From the NCBI GenBank assembly GCA_958450365.1, contig CAUEEP010000912.1, positions 982,501 to 1,046,500 on the forward strand: a stretch of DNA of 64,000 nt. The letters run 5' to 3'. This document shows, piece after piece, positions 47,691-58,399 of the stretch. A program made the translations under genes and the position numbers. The stretch's first letter is position 1, and each line of letters starts with the position of its first letter. This DNA is from Mesorhabditis belari (taxonomy: Eukaryota; Nematoda; Chromadorea; Rhabditida; Rhabditidae). A model generated the notes under the pieces. That model was not told the DNA's origin and searched no databases. It saw only the letters and a list, made by a program, of their open reading frames with translations.

Positions 47691-48512
47691 TTTGAAAGCT
47701 GGCACGTTTTAGAAAGCGCTTTATGCGCAAAGGACATACTAGAGTCGCTTCAAGAAAAGAAAGAGCCAAGTGGAAACTCAAGTCCAAGGAATAAACAGGA
47801 CCAAAGATGATATTGAAAATAGTAGTCATTTTACAATATTCCTATTAGAACCAGTGATTCTATTAGCATCCATTTATAGTTCACATTCATCTTTTAGTCA
47901 TAGATTTTTTATCTTGACTTCATGAACTTCGACCTAAATGCCAACAGCACTGTCACCCATGCCATTTGCTTGATGTCATTCAAATCTTTCCCCCTCATGA
48001 GCATTTTGGTTGACTACAAATGCACAATTTTAGATTCAGTAGCTATTTCTGTCTACTAGTCCATGATGTCATGACGAATCCAATATTTTGGAGTTGTAGT
48101 CGGCTTTTGGCGCGAGATGAAATGCCAGTTGTTACCACGGGAGAGTGGGGTTGTTGAAGGGGGAAAGGCCGTGTGAATACAAAATTTCCACATTGAATAT
48201 TTCTTGGTCTAAAGTGGATCGCCCGAGAGTGGGTGCGAGAAAAAAATGGAAGAGAGGATAGGGCACTTCTCTTCAATCCACGTATGTTTACACCCCAAAT
48301 AGTCGTGTTTGTACACTATTACGTCAAAAAGTGGCGAGTCAAAAGGCAATGTGCTTGAGAGTGCAGTTAAAATCCTGCTAAATAGCAAAAAGTTAGTCTA
48401 AAGCTAGTAAAAGTTTAAGTTAGATTTTGGAAAAGTCAACAAATATTGGAAACAATCCAGTGCAGCTTTGCCTTTGAGACTTTGAGGCAAGTCTTTGAGT
48501 TTTAGTAGAACA

Positions 48513-48820
48513 AGGGAGAATAGTAGGACAAGCTAGAACAGTAGAACAGGCTAGAACAGTAGGACAAGCTAGAACAGTAGAACAGGCTAGAACAGTAGGA
48601 CAAGCTAGAACAGTAGAACAGGCTAGAACAGTAGGACAAGCTAGAACAGTAGAACAGGCTAGAACAGTAGGACAAGCTAGAACAGTAGAACAGGCTAGAA
48701 CAGTAGGACAAGCTAGAACAGTAGAACAGGCTAGAACAGTAGGACAAGCTAGAACAGTAGAACAGGCTAGAACAGTAGGACAAGCTAGAACAGTAGAACA
48801 GGCTAGAACAGTAGAACCAA
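48513..48820. repeat. 36-bp higher-order minisatellite
   Basis: Two 18-bp units alternate strictly: AGAACAGTAGGACAAGCT and AGAACAGTAGAACAGGCT, about eight pairs. Open minus frames (TVLACPTVLACS) are a by-product of the period. Confidence 0.97.
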
Positions 48821-49394
48821 ATAGAGCCAATAGTAGAACAAGCTGGTTGTTCCAAAGAATTGAAAAAGCCAGGAAAATCAAGGTCAGGAGAGAAGCCAGT
48901 TCTATAAAAAGCTCTTGGTTTTGTTAAAAGCCTGGTTTGAACCTGTTTTCTGTCCTAGCTCTAGCCTTGCCTGATTTGGGCCCGATTTCATCAAACTATT
49001 TAACATTTAACTAGCATTCATCATCTAGCATTTACCAATTTAGCATTTACCAATTTAGCAAACAATTTAGCAATCAATTTAGCAATTTAACATCTAGGAA
49101 ATTTGCTAAATGCTAAATGGAGAGGCAACTTTGCTAAATCTAGCAAATGTGCAGTTTTTGTACTTGCTGTTTCTGTTTGCTGTTTTTTTGACGACAATCT
49201 TCTTTTCTAATGACGTCAATCGATCTCTCGACCTCGAAATGGCATCTGGCTTATAACCTCTGCATCGGTGTCCCATCTGGCTTATAACCTCACATCGGTG
49301 TCCCATCGGTGTCCCATCGGTGTCCCACATAGTCTATTCCCAACAAAATTGCTTCCGGATTTGACGGCAAAGAAGCGATTGTCTCCAATTTAAC

Positions 49395-49597
49395 CTAGAA
49401 TCTTGGATGAAAAATGTGACATGTTCAATTGAAACCTCCGTCAAAGACTTCAAGCATGCCTTCTTCCGTTGTTCTCCCTTTGGATAAGGTTTAGTTGTGC
49501 CAGAGAATGCCGTTAGTTGATGGAAGAGAGCGAATTCGGCCTCATAGAATCGCTTGAAAAATTGCTGCTGTTTTGGTGGAGAAATTGATGTCGTTGG
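49395..49597 (-). CDS. possible orphan internal exon, unknown protein
   Basis: On the minus strand an acceptor-like GAAGACAG precedes an open stretch of 67 codons ending at a donor AG|GTTAAA. Residues include QQFFKRFYEAEFALFHQL, then PKGEQRKKACLKSLTEVSIE and HVTFFIQDS, with mixed composition and codon use like the other exons here. I do not recognise the family and found no convincing partner exons; the 5S and SL1 genes lie just upstream. It could be an exon of an unseen gene or a relic. Confidence 0.3.
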
Positions 49598-49649
49598 CTG
49601 TCTTCATCGGTGTCAAATCATCAATTTTTAGAGCGGCATAACGCAAAAA

Positions 49650-49764
49650 GCTTACGACACTCGGGATTACCAAGCCGTCTCCGATCCAAGTACTAACCAA
49701 TCGCTTAACTTGGCAGATCGGATGGACGGATGCCGAACGTTTTCAACGTGGTATAGTCGTAAGC
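49650..49764 (-). rRNA. rrn-4: 5S ribosomal RNA
   Basis: Minus strand begins GCTTACGACTATACCACGTT and contains the conserved CCGATCTGCCAAGTTAAGC, GTTAGTACTTGGATCGGAGA and GGCTTGGTAATCCC, ending GTGTCGTAAGC followed by TTTTT (pol III stop). The 5' GCTTACGAC and 3' GTCGTAAGC pair as helix I. At 115 bases it is a few bases shorter than usual, with a gap between AAGTTAAGC and GTTAGTACTT, so it may be a variant or mildly decayed copy. It is transcribed away from the SL1 RNA gene 164 bp to its right. Confidence 0.92.
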
Positions 49765-49927
49765 GGGTGGTGGGCGGTTAATGCCGATTGAAATAGTGAA
49801 AGAGCGAGTGATCCTTCGTTGCTGGTGAGACGCGAGCCCCCTCTGTGCATCTTTCGTGTGTCTCGTAAGAAAAAACCGCATCTGGTACACGGCCTTTCCA
49901 CAAAGGGCGACAGATACCCGTCTCGTC

Positions 49928-50045
49928 GGTTTAATTACCCAAGTTTGTGGTTATCATTAACCCCCAGACCTTGTCGAAGTGTATCGGACAAATTTTGGAA
50001 CACGGCTCGTAAAGGAGATGCACTAAGCAATCGAAACCTCAACTG
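49928..50045 (+). ncRNA. sls-1: SL1 spliced-leader RNA gene
   Basis: The 22-base leader at 49928-49949 starts GGTTTAATTACCCAAG and ends TTTGTG; the canonical SL1 has A instead of T at position 21. It is followed directly by the donor GT (49950). The leader start can pair with ATTAACC at 49956-49962. A second stem TTGTC/GACAA (49972 and 49986) precedes a perfect nematode SL Sm site, AATTTTGGAAC at 49991-50001. The 3' end is set only roughly. The RNA, in an Sm particle, donates its leader to the 5' end of many mRNAs. Linkage to 5S in opposite orientation fits the nematode arrangement. Confidence 0.9.
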
Positions 50046-50518
50046 TTCAAGTGTTTTATTGTTGAATTTGAGCGTATTGTTGCTTACTCCGATCTTCTCT
50101 GAATTCAGAAAGATCGGAGTAAACAAATTTGTAAAGTACATGATGGCATTTTGATTTTTTTATGGTTTTTTCATGGTTTTTTTTCAAAAAGAGTTCAGGT
50201 TCTTAAAATTAGCCGAATTTTGGCTTCTTTTGTAGCCAGAATATGTCGGAGTTCTAATACGCAATTAGTTTTTTAATATCTTTAGTCAGCGCTGAGATAG
50301 ATGCGTTTTTTTGGAGTTGGCGACACTGCAAAACAATCTCGAAGGTTTAGCTCTTCAGCTTTTTAGCTTTTTAGTTCAACTTTTTAGGTTTAGCTCTTCT
50401 TTAGCTATTCTAGATGGTTTAGCTCTTTTTTTCTAAATTTAGCAGTTGGTGAAACCGGGCTCTGGTCTTTCTTACAAGCCAAGGCCCGATTTGAGCACAC
50501 CTGGTCAAGCTAAAAGCT

Positions 50519-50720
50519 ATTAGGTTCCACTTGAAGCTATTAGGTTCCACTCCACTTCAAGCTCCACTTCAAGCTATTAGGTTCCACTCCACTTCAAGCT
50601 CCACTTCAAGCTATTAGGTTCCACTCCACTTCAAGCTCCACTTCAAGCTATTAGGTTCCACTCCACTTCAAGCTCCACTTCAAGCTATTAGGTTCCACTC
50701 CACTTCAAGCTCCACTTGAA
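50519..50720. repeat. 48-bp class minisatellite
   Basis: Units built of AAGCTATTAGGTTCCACT and CCACTTCAAGCTCCACTTC, about five copies. Confidence 0.9.
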
Positions 50721-50990
50721 GTTAAAAACATTTAATCTTAACATGTGCACTTTTTCTTCCACAATTGTAGTGAAATTTGACGACATGACCAGTTCGTGAA
50801 AACATCGCTTACCTCAAACAATTCAATCAGATCCCAGTTTTTGATCTCAATGCGTTGGTGGAACAAGGACAAACCGTAAAAAGCCAGCTTCTCTGGCTAC
50901 AAATGCTTATTTTTTCTGATTTTATTTGAAGAAATTTCGAGCTGTTGAGCAGAGTTCCCGTATCCAAAATTTCTCGTATTGTATCCAAAG

Positions 50991-51043
50991 TTCTTTTCAC
51001 AAATTGTATCCAAAATGCTTTTGGATACAATTTGTGAAAAGTT
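50991..51043. repeat. perfect short hairpin
   Basis: Arms of about 24 bp, TTCTTTTCACAAATTGTATC continuing into CAAAA, around the loop TGC. Another partial copy of the unit (TTGTATCCAAA) lies just before. Confidence 0.85.
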
Positions 51044-51427
51044 CTAGAATAATTTCCGTTTGTTATTTGCAACAAGGGATCGGTTCACTAAAATCAAATA
51101 GCTTTTGCATGATGCCAAAATTTAGGGAAGCTCACGAAATGTTCAAAAAGCTTTGAAGCTGTTAGTAATAGATTTCTTGATTCAGTAAGCTCTGTAGATA
51201 AGCATACAATCTTAAAGAACCCATAAATAGTATGTAAACGTACAATACCTATTGTACTGTAAGTTTTTATCGTTATCGTTTATCGTTGTATCGTTTATCG
51301 TTTCCAATGCCCTTAACTTCAAATCTGCCAAAATTGAATGGTATTCAGTTAAGAGTTTCAAAATATTCATTCCAGCTCATCACTTGTAGCTAGGGGCTTC
51401 TTACTAGGGGAGAGGCACTAACTTAAG

Positions 51428-51720
51428 GTGAAGTTTAAGCCTAAAGAATGGGACCCTGGTAGAGTTTAAGCGTATAGAATGGGACCCTGGTAGAGTTTAA
51501 GCCTATAGAATGGGACCCTGGTAGAGTTTAAGCGTATAGAATGGGACCCTGGTAGAGTTTAAGCCTATAGAATAATACCCTGGTAGAGTTTAAGCGTATA
51601 GAATGGGACCCTGGTAGAGTTTAAGCCTATAGAATAATACCCTGGTAGAGTTTAAGCCTATAGAATAATACCCTGGTAGGGTTTAAGCGTATAGAATGGC
51701 ACCTTGGTAGAGTTTGACAC
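51428..51720. repeat. 31-bp minisatellite with alternating subtypes
   Basis: Unit AGAGTTTAAGCGTATAGAAT plus GGGACCCTGGT; about nine copies that alternate GCGTATAG/GCCTATAG and GGGACC/AATACC. Confidence 0.95.
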
Positions 51721-53120
51721 GTGGAATCCGAATCCGTTTTTAGTGTTTCTTGCGGGCATCTCAATCGTCAGATATTTGGCATCAAAGTTTTTTGAGTGAA
51801 ATTTGGTGCGCTCTCTAGATAGCTCCCTCTCAAGCCAGGCGCTCCACCAGTGGTATCGAGGTAACGCAGTGGATTCATGGGCAAACGATCATGGTTCGGA
51901 TCCGATAGCGCCGAATTTTTTGCTTTTTTTCTAAAGGATCCGTAGCTAAAATGTAGCTAGACCTTAACCTTGTAACCATACTCTTTTTAAAAGCTCAGTT
52001 TTCAACACAATACATAAGTACCTAAATTAGTTTCTTCTAATTTAGGTACTAATTTAGGTACAGCTGCTTTGATAAAATTTGCATTAAATTCCCTCTCTTA
52101 AATGCAATGCACGTTGTAAATTTTAAAGTCTAATAACTCGACAGGAAATGACGTTTTCTACAAACGGACTTCAGATTCGGAATCAGCGAATTTTTTAACC
52201 CTAAAATGGAAGTTTTCAGTTCTTTAGCTCAATTGAGGAGAAAATTTGTTTTGAAAATGGTAAGGGTTCCCAAAATTGTGATTTTGGAAGATCCTGACAT
52301 GATCAAAACCCTATGATTGCATGTAATCCTCTTGGTAACACCATCCAAACGTCATCACATCTCAAGAGGGTCTCTTGACTGTTTTGTCTCGATGGATTGA
52401 TGTCATGGATGGAACAAATTCCTTCTCGACTCTTAATCATAGGGTTTTCCTTTCCGTCGTTGTTTATCTAGTCTCTATGCCACTGGAGAAAGAATGCGCG
52501 GTTTTGGTGATCGCGTTTTTTTTTATTCGGCTTGTTTCCCACGATCATCTTTTCTTGATCCGGTGAATCACAGGGGAAAAAGGGAGTGGACAGTAAAAAG
52601 TGGAAATGATTGTATCAGTTTGTATCAGTTCAGTGTATGATGATGCTCGTCTGGTTTCAGCGGAATGATTTTAGGTTTTAAAAGAATGGAATTTGAGGGA
52701 AAGGTTGGAGAGACTTGAGAAAAATGTTTTAGATTTATCGAATTTCTGGAAATCATAGTGAAAATGTGAATTGATGTGTGTTACTTGCAACTGAAGAAGT
52801 TAGATAAAAGCATTATAAGCATGATTAGCTTAAAAAAATAATGAAAATCACTTAAAGAACAATGAAAAATGATGTCAGAACATAAAGCACTACTCTCTTG
52901 TCACAAAAATGTAGTACATATTTCAAATTTTTTCACATTTTTTGATTGAAGTTTAATAGAACCAATGTCGCTTTATACATCTTATAATCCTGAAATCTTA
53001 TAATCCTGAAAAGTAGAGTATTATGGGTAAGCAAAATACCCTACACTTTTTGGGAATATCGTTATTTTGCAAGATTTTCGTACGAAAGAAACTTTTGGAT
53101 GGCAATGGGACAATACATTT
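51721..53120. other. stretch without a recognised gene
   Basis: Contains a tRNA-like piece at 51846-51910 (GTAACGCAGTGG ... ATGGTTCGGATCC) and a hairpin at 52029-52061 (GTACCTAAATTAG). No exon-like frame can be supported. Confidence 0.45.
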
Positions 53121-53560
53121 GTGGACCACTGTATATTATAGTAATATTATTATTAATATTAGTATTACAGCAATATTGTTATTAATTATATAAATACTTT
53201 ATTTAGAAAGAAATAAAGTGCAAAAACGACATCAAGAATGTACCAGATAAAAGGTCACAGAGTCACTTAAAATGCAACGAAGTAGCCCTTTTAAAACCAG
53301 ACACGGTGGAGATCAAACGCAACTTGTCGGGAAGGGCATTCCAAACTTTAAAGTGTCTTTTCTTTGTAAGTGTCTTTTCTTTGTAAAAGATCCAATTGTA
53401 GAAGGGTAAGCTTTTTGCAGTGGATAACTTGAAACTTGAACTTGAATCTTGAACTTAAAGCTCCAAAAAGGTGTATGGCAAAAGAAGTTTTGCCACTTCG
53501 CTACTAAAGGCTCCATTTCATTGCGCTTTTCTGCACTAAGTAAACAAAGTACTACTTTGT
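53110..53560 (-). pseudogene. non-LTR retrotransposon 3' end (CR1/Jockey-like)
   Basis: On the minus strand HFKVWNALPDKLRLISTVSG leads to FKRATSLHFK and a stop at 53263-53265. The F..WN.LP pattern is the usual C-terminus of CR1/Jockey-type reverse transcriptases. An AT-rich tail with (TAATAT)-like repeats follows to about 53110. A short tandem repeat (AAGTGTCTTTTCTTTGTA) lies at 53350. The reverse transcriptase core is absent (5' truncation). Confidence 0.75.
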
Positions 53561-54589
53561 GCACATGTTTGTTAGGCAAGGTTTATTGTTATTTGTCGCT
53601 ATTGTCGTTATTTGTCGTTATTGTCGGTAAACCCTCTGCTAAACAATTGATTAGAATGAAACTTCTTGCATTCTTGCAAAAGTTATCACTTAGATGCTAC
53701 GATCTACGCTTTGGCATGGGTTACGGGTTACAGTCGAATGCAGAAGAGACACAAAGCTATGGGCTTAATGGTGTAATTGTTAAAGGTAAGTTAGTTGTTT
53801 GTACTACAAAGTAATGTAGCTTCAAAGTAATTGTTCAAAGCAATGGTACAAGGTAATTGTTCAAAGTAATGTAGCTATCAAAAGCCTAATTTAATTCAAA
53901 GTACAAATACATGTACAAAGAATTGAAGAGAGATACAGAGAATTCTCTATTATACACAGAATTCTCTGTTATACAGAGAATTCTCTGTTATACACAGCAT
54001 TGAAGCCCTGAATCCTGGCTACATTCAACTTTCAAATTATAAAACTCAATTCAACACAGACTCCCAGACTCAAACTCCAGACTCTGCCAGACTCGCAAAT
54101 GTGCTCTAGCCGGCCTTTTGCCTGCCATTTTTGATGAATTTCTTTATGTCACACGAAATCCTATCTATTATCTTGCTAATCGTAATTCAAAAATTCCCTT
54201 AGCAACTAAAAAGCCTTAATCGACTATCATCCATACAAGATCAATGAGAAAAGCCATAGATAATCGCAAGAAAACCACCAACAAGGCCAATTGGGCACAA
54301 AGAGAAAGAAGAGAAGAGCAAAAGACGAGCAAAAGAAGAGCAAAAAGACGAGCGGACACGTAACCGGTCACCCTCTTTTCCTGTCTCTTCTTTTGCATCC
54401 TCTTCTCAAAGGACACACATATTGGGGGTACAAAAGTGTCTACAAAAGGCCATCCAGGCACTCCACTCAGGCCATTTGGTGGGCACGCATTCAGCACAGT
54501 CAACTCTAGCAACTCTATTGCCATTCGAGCATCCTCAACACCCAACACCCAGCTTCTCGGTCATTCAGCATTTTGCATTCAGCACAGCA

Positions 54590-57484
54590 ATGACTTTCCA
54601 AAAGCTTGTACCTGCTTTCGTTTTGCTCACAGGTGAGCTATAGCTATCTTTATAGCTAGTTATTGTTTTGCAATAGTCAGCAAATATCCAAATTTTTCAG
54701 TTTTAAGCCCATTCTATTATCTTAAACATTTAAAAACTTGTAAGTAGTAGAATTTACTAGAAATAAGTAGAGATAGTAATGAGTTAAACTTAAGAAGTCA
54801 AGCTAGAGAGGTTAAATCAACTTCTTTCAGCTAAAGACGTTAAATCAACTCCTTTAGTTTAACTTCTTCAAGCCGATTCATCTAAATTTTAAACATGGCT
54901 CATTGAAGCTCATTTATCTAAATAATTTCATCTGAAAAGACTGTAATGAAATAAAAATGAATGCTTTATAGTATCTTCATTATATGAAATCGTATTAAGC
55001 TCTTTCCGTCGAGGCTTTCCTCCCAACTTTCGATATGATGAGTGAAGACCAAATGTCCTCATTTCTACCATCACCCCATCCAGAGCTAGTTGCCGCTTAT
55101 CGAGATTTTGAGAGTAGAACGAGGTAAAGCTTTTTGTTGGTAAGGCTTGTTGTTGGTAAGGCTTGTTGTTGGTAAGGCTTGTTGTTGGTAAAGCTTGTTG
55201 TTGTTAAAGCTTTTTGTTGGTAGGGCTCTTTAGTTGAAAACTCGTTGGTTGAAAACTTTATTAATGTTTATTTGTTTAATACCGGCCGAAAAAACCCGTC
55301 TAATAGTGGCTTTTTCTGGCTGAATGTTTTGCCGTCGTGGCGTAGTGGAGAGCGCGCTTCTCTAAGACCCACAAGGCCCGGGTTCGATTCCCGGGTGCTA
55401 GTAGCTAGTTGCCGCTTACCGAGAATTTGAGAATAGAACGAGGCAAAGCTTGTTGTTGGTAAAGCTGTTTAGTTGAAAACTCGTTCAGCGTTGATTATGA
55501 GCTGTTTCTTCTTTGAGTCTTTGAGATCTTTGAGCCTTTACCTCGAATCTAATTGTAAGATTTCAAAATTTTGTCCTAGTTAGCTGGTAAAATGCTAATA
55601 TTAGTTAAACAAGCCGAAAAACCTAACGTCGGGTTTATCTAGCTGAATGTTTTGGGGTGGACGACATGCGACCGGTGGAGCGATCGGGAGCGCGCTTGTC
55701 TACGGCCCACACGGCCTGTAGACGTGGACTGGTCGGGAGCGTGCTCGTCTACGGTCCACACGGTTTGGGTTCGATTCCCGGGTGTTTCGCCCTACTTTGA
55801 TTCTTTAAAAATGGTGTTTTAAATCGCAAAACTACAATATCTTCTAGCTTTTCTAAAGAAGTTTTGGCTTTATTGTAGCTAAAGAAGCTTGATTGGTCAA
55901 AACATGAACGAGAAAATGCCAGGCAGACAGACAGACACTGCTCTTCTATATATATAGTAGATTACAAGTTTTGTTCAACACAAGGCTTTGTTCTTTGAAG
56001 ATTAATTCTTAGATTAACCCAATCAGTCCAATATCAGATACGGAAAACCGAGAATCACGCAAATTGTGAATGTGACCACACCGGTTCCACCGTGTTGTGC
56101 CGATACGATCTCGTCGATTGCCTGCAGAAGGCTCTACAACCACAACCCTGCTCGATTTTTGCAAAGGTTCCATCAAACACCAAAGCTTATCGTTGCTGTC
56201 TTCTAGACAATCTTCTAGACAATCTTCTAGACAATTTTCTAGACAACCTTCTAGACAATTTTCTAGACAATTTTCTAGACAATTTTCTAGACAATCTTCT
56301 AGACAGTCTTCTAGACAATCTTCTAGACAAAATTTACCTTTCTATCAAAATCATCCAATGAACTTTCCATTAAATTCGTCGATTCACCGATTTGATCATG
56401 GATTTTTAGATATCGATGAAACTAGATAATCGATGAAAAATTTAGATGTGAATTTGATCCCGATTTCTCGTTGATCCAATGTTGCAACACCTGTGGCCTC
56501 GAGAGTGCCGATCAGCGATACTCGAAATTCTTTGACAAAGTAAAAAAGGACTTTCTTTCAGAACAAAGAATTAAAACTTAGCTTTAAGCTTAAGCTCAAA
56601 CTTTAAGCTCAAATTTTCAGCAACAAAACTCCCAGCATTGCTACGATCGACACAGCGTCGACTTCTGTATGCGCTTCTTGAACAAGGTTAGTGAAAAAGA
56701 GAGTCAAAATGAGAATGAGATTGATAGTAAGCTTTAAAACGGGTACTTGATATTTGTGACTTTTCTACGGGCACTTCAAAATAAGATAATAAAGTAAAAA
56801 TAAGGTAAAAAGAAGGGTAAAAATCGGGTAAAAATAGGGTAAAAAGATTAAGAAAGGGATCTTTGTTGGTGTTGGTGACAATGTTGCTTCTTCAACTTTG
56901 CCACCTTTGTGGTCACCTGGTGGAAAAACTGCTGGAAAAGGGAGAAACATTCAGTGGACGGAAAACGGCACAAATTTTACCTGAATCCTGGCTACATTCA
57001 TCTATTTCAAAAGAGTGACCGAGTGACCAAAAAAGGACACTTTTTGAAAACCTCGTTCGTTGAAAATGATCTCAACATCGGTGCCCGTTCCATACTTCTC
57101 GAAAAGTGCCCTCAAATCGGGATCCCGATAACGGAAAGGGATATTCGAGACGTGAAGTCGTTTCGGTGACTGATTTGAAAAAAACGGGAAAAAAAGCTAA
57201 CCTAGCCGGCGGAATTGAACCCTCGACCTCCAGAATAAAACACAAGGCTCTTCGCCAAGCAGCCATGGCTGTTGGTGCTAATTTAAACCAATTTTTTCTA
57301 GGCCGATGTCTGGGGAACCTCGTCATGGAATTGTGATGGAGCCTTCGCCACATTGGCCTTTCGAATCTGTCGCCGAACATGCGGCTTTTGCAAACCCGAT
57401 CTATACAGCACAGTTGGCGGGAAATTCCAAGTGACGCCGTGTGGACGATCTCCAAAGCTTATCGCTAGTGAAACAATCTTCTAA
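54590..57484 (+). CDS. secreted 14-Cys protein with ShKT-like C-terminal domain
   Basis: Six exons agree in phase: 54590-54632, 55000-55123, 56038-56166, 56446-56539, 56621-56686, 57302-57484 (TAA 57482-57484); 212 residues. Residues 1-20 form a signal peptide ([20 protein letters not shown]). A short acidic part follows, then [35 protein letters not shown], and at residues 137-182 six Cys ending CRRTCGFC, the spacing of an ShKT module. Fourteen Cys suggest seven disulphides. Nematode ShKT proteins are extracellular; the specific role is unknown. An acceptor-like TTTTGCATTCAG stands 9 bases before the ATG, so leader trans-splicing is possible. Introns 2 and 5 contain tRNA-like modules and intron 3 a minisatellite. 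Confidence 0.85.
55127..55215. repeat. 16-bp minisatellite
   Basis: GGTAAGGCTTGTTGTT units directly after exon 2 of the ShKT-like gene, echoed at 55447-55470. Confidence 0.9.
55333..55404 (+). repeat. tRNA-like module
   Basis: A-box-like TGGCGTAGTGG and a perfect five-pair T arm CCGGG-TTCGATT-CCCGG; the anticodon arm does not form. About 15 bp of the exon-2 end (GTTGCCGCTTAYCGAGA) recurs just after it at 55405-55425. Intron 2 of the ShKT-like gene. Confidence 0.6.
55668..55795 (+). repeat. tandem tRNA-like module
   Basis: GGAGCGCGCTTGTCTACGGC is repeated as GGAGCGTGCTCGTCTACGGT, then GGGTTCGATTCCCGGGTG. It is a partly duplicated version of the module at 55333. Confidence 0.55.
56198..56330. 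repeat. 12-bp minisatellite CTTCTAGACAAT
   Basis: About eleven units with TTTTCTAGACAA variants, in intron 3 of the ShKT-like gene. Confidence 0.95.
57190..57275 (-). repeat. tRNA-like module
   Basis: Minus strand: GCTTGGCGAAGAGCC, then GGAGGTCGAGGGTTCAATTC. B-box is good, A-box poor. Last intron of the ShKT-like gene. Confidence 0.4.
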
Positions 57485-57855
57485 ACAAAATTTAATCTTG
57501 AATCAAAATCCATCGAACTTTTCAAATCCAAAATCCAATCATCCAATGAATTTTCCATTAAATCCGTCGATTCTCCGATCATCTCATTATGGAAATGTTT
57601 CTCCAAATCTCATTTCGTCATCCAGATTTTTAGCGTCATCTAAATCCAAACCTTTCAAGTTTTTTTGGAGTGAATTTCCTGTCTGATTTCTAAATTCAAA
57701 CATTGTGATGCCAGTACTTGCCATTTTTTATTTATCTTTTGATCGTTCTTCTGAAATTGATTCTTTTTTTTTCAAAATCGTACAATTCAGTGAATCGAAA
57801 TGAAGCTTTTCTCTTTCGCTAATAAATTTTTGCGCCACGGGATATAGAAAGAACT

Positions 57856-58358
57856 TGCTCGATGTACTCGTGAAGACTACTTGGACAAAAATAGACCGTG
57901 CACCGCTGGAAATCTTCATCAAAATCACCTCAATCTTTCGATTAAAGCTGACTAGCAGGAGAGCAGAACTGCTTGAGAAACTTCCAGAGAGAAATTTAGA
58001 GAGAAAGAGAAATTTACTGAGCTTAAAACCCGAGTCATTAGAAATGAATAGCTTTAATCAATTCCCCAATCCCGAAAACCCTCGGGTACAAACTTACAGC
58101 CAAATAGCTTACCTTTTTGCAACATCTACAAAGCAGCTACAAAGCAAAAGAAGAATCCCTACGTACAGGGTGCGTGAAACTTCTTGACCGCCTCTATAAG
58201 CTTTGGAATTTTTTAAAACTTGTTCACGAAGATAAAATTCACTGTAAAACAATGAAAATAATCCACAAAAACAAAAAAAAGAAGTGAATAAAACTGTGAC
58301 CTTCTTTTGCTCGATGTACTCGTGAAGACTACTTGGACAAAAATAGACCGTGCACCGC
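57856..58358. repeat. 51-bp direct repeat pair
   Basis: TGCTCGATGTACTCGTGAAG ... GACCGTGCACCGC occurs at 57856-57906 and 58308-58358. A TACAGGGTGCGTGAAAC terminus at 58166 suggests that a Tc1-like insertion lies between them. Nothing else recognisable in 57485-58400. Confidence 0.7.
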
Positions 58359-58399
58359 GGGCAATCTTCTTCAGAACCGCCTTTAATGCATTAAGAAAA

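Noticed and set aside
48420..48881. 153-codon Cys/Thr/Val repeat protein (minus)
   Set aside because: 36-bp minisatellite; two frames on the same strand are open equally.
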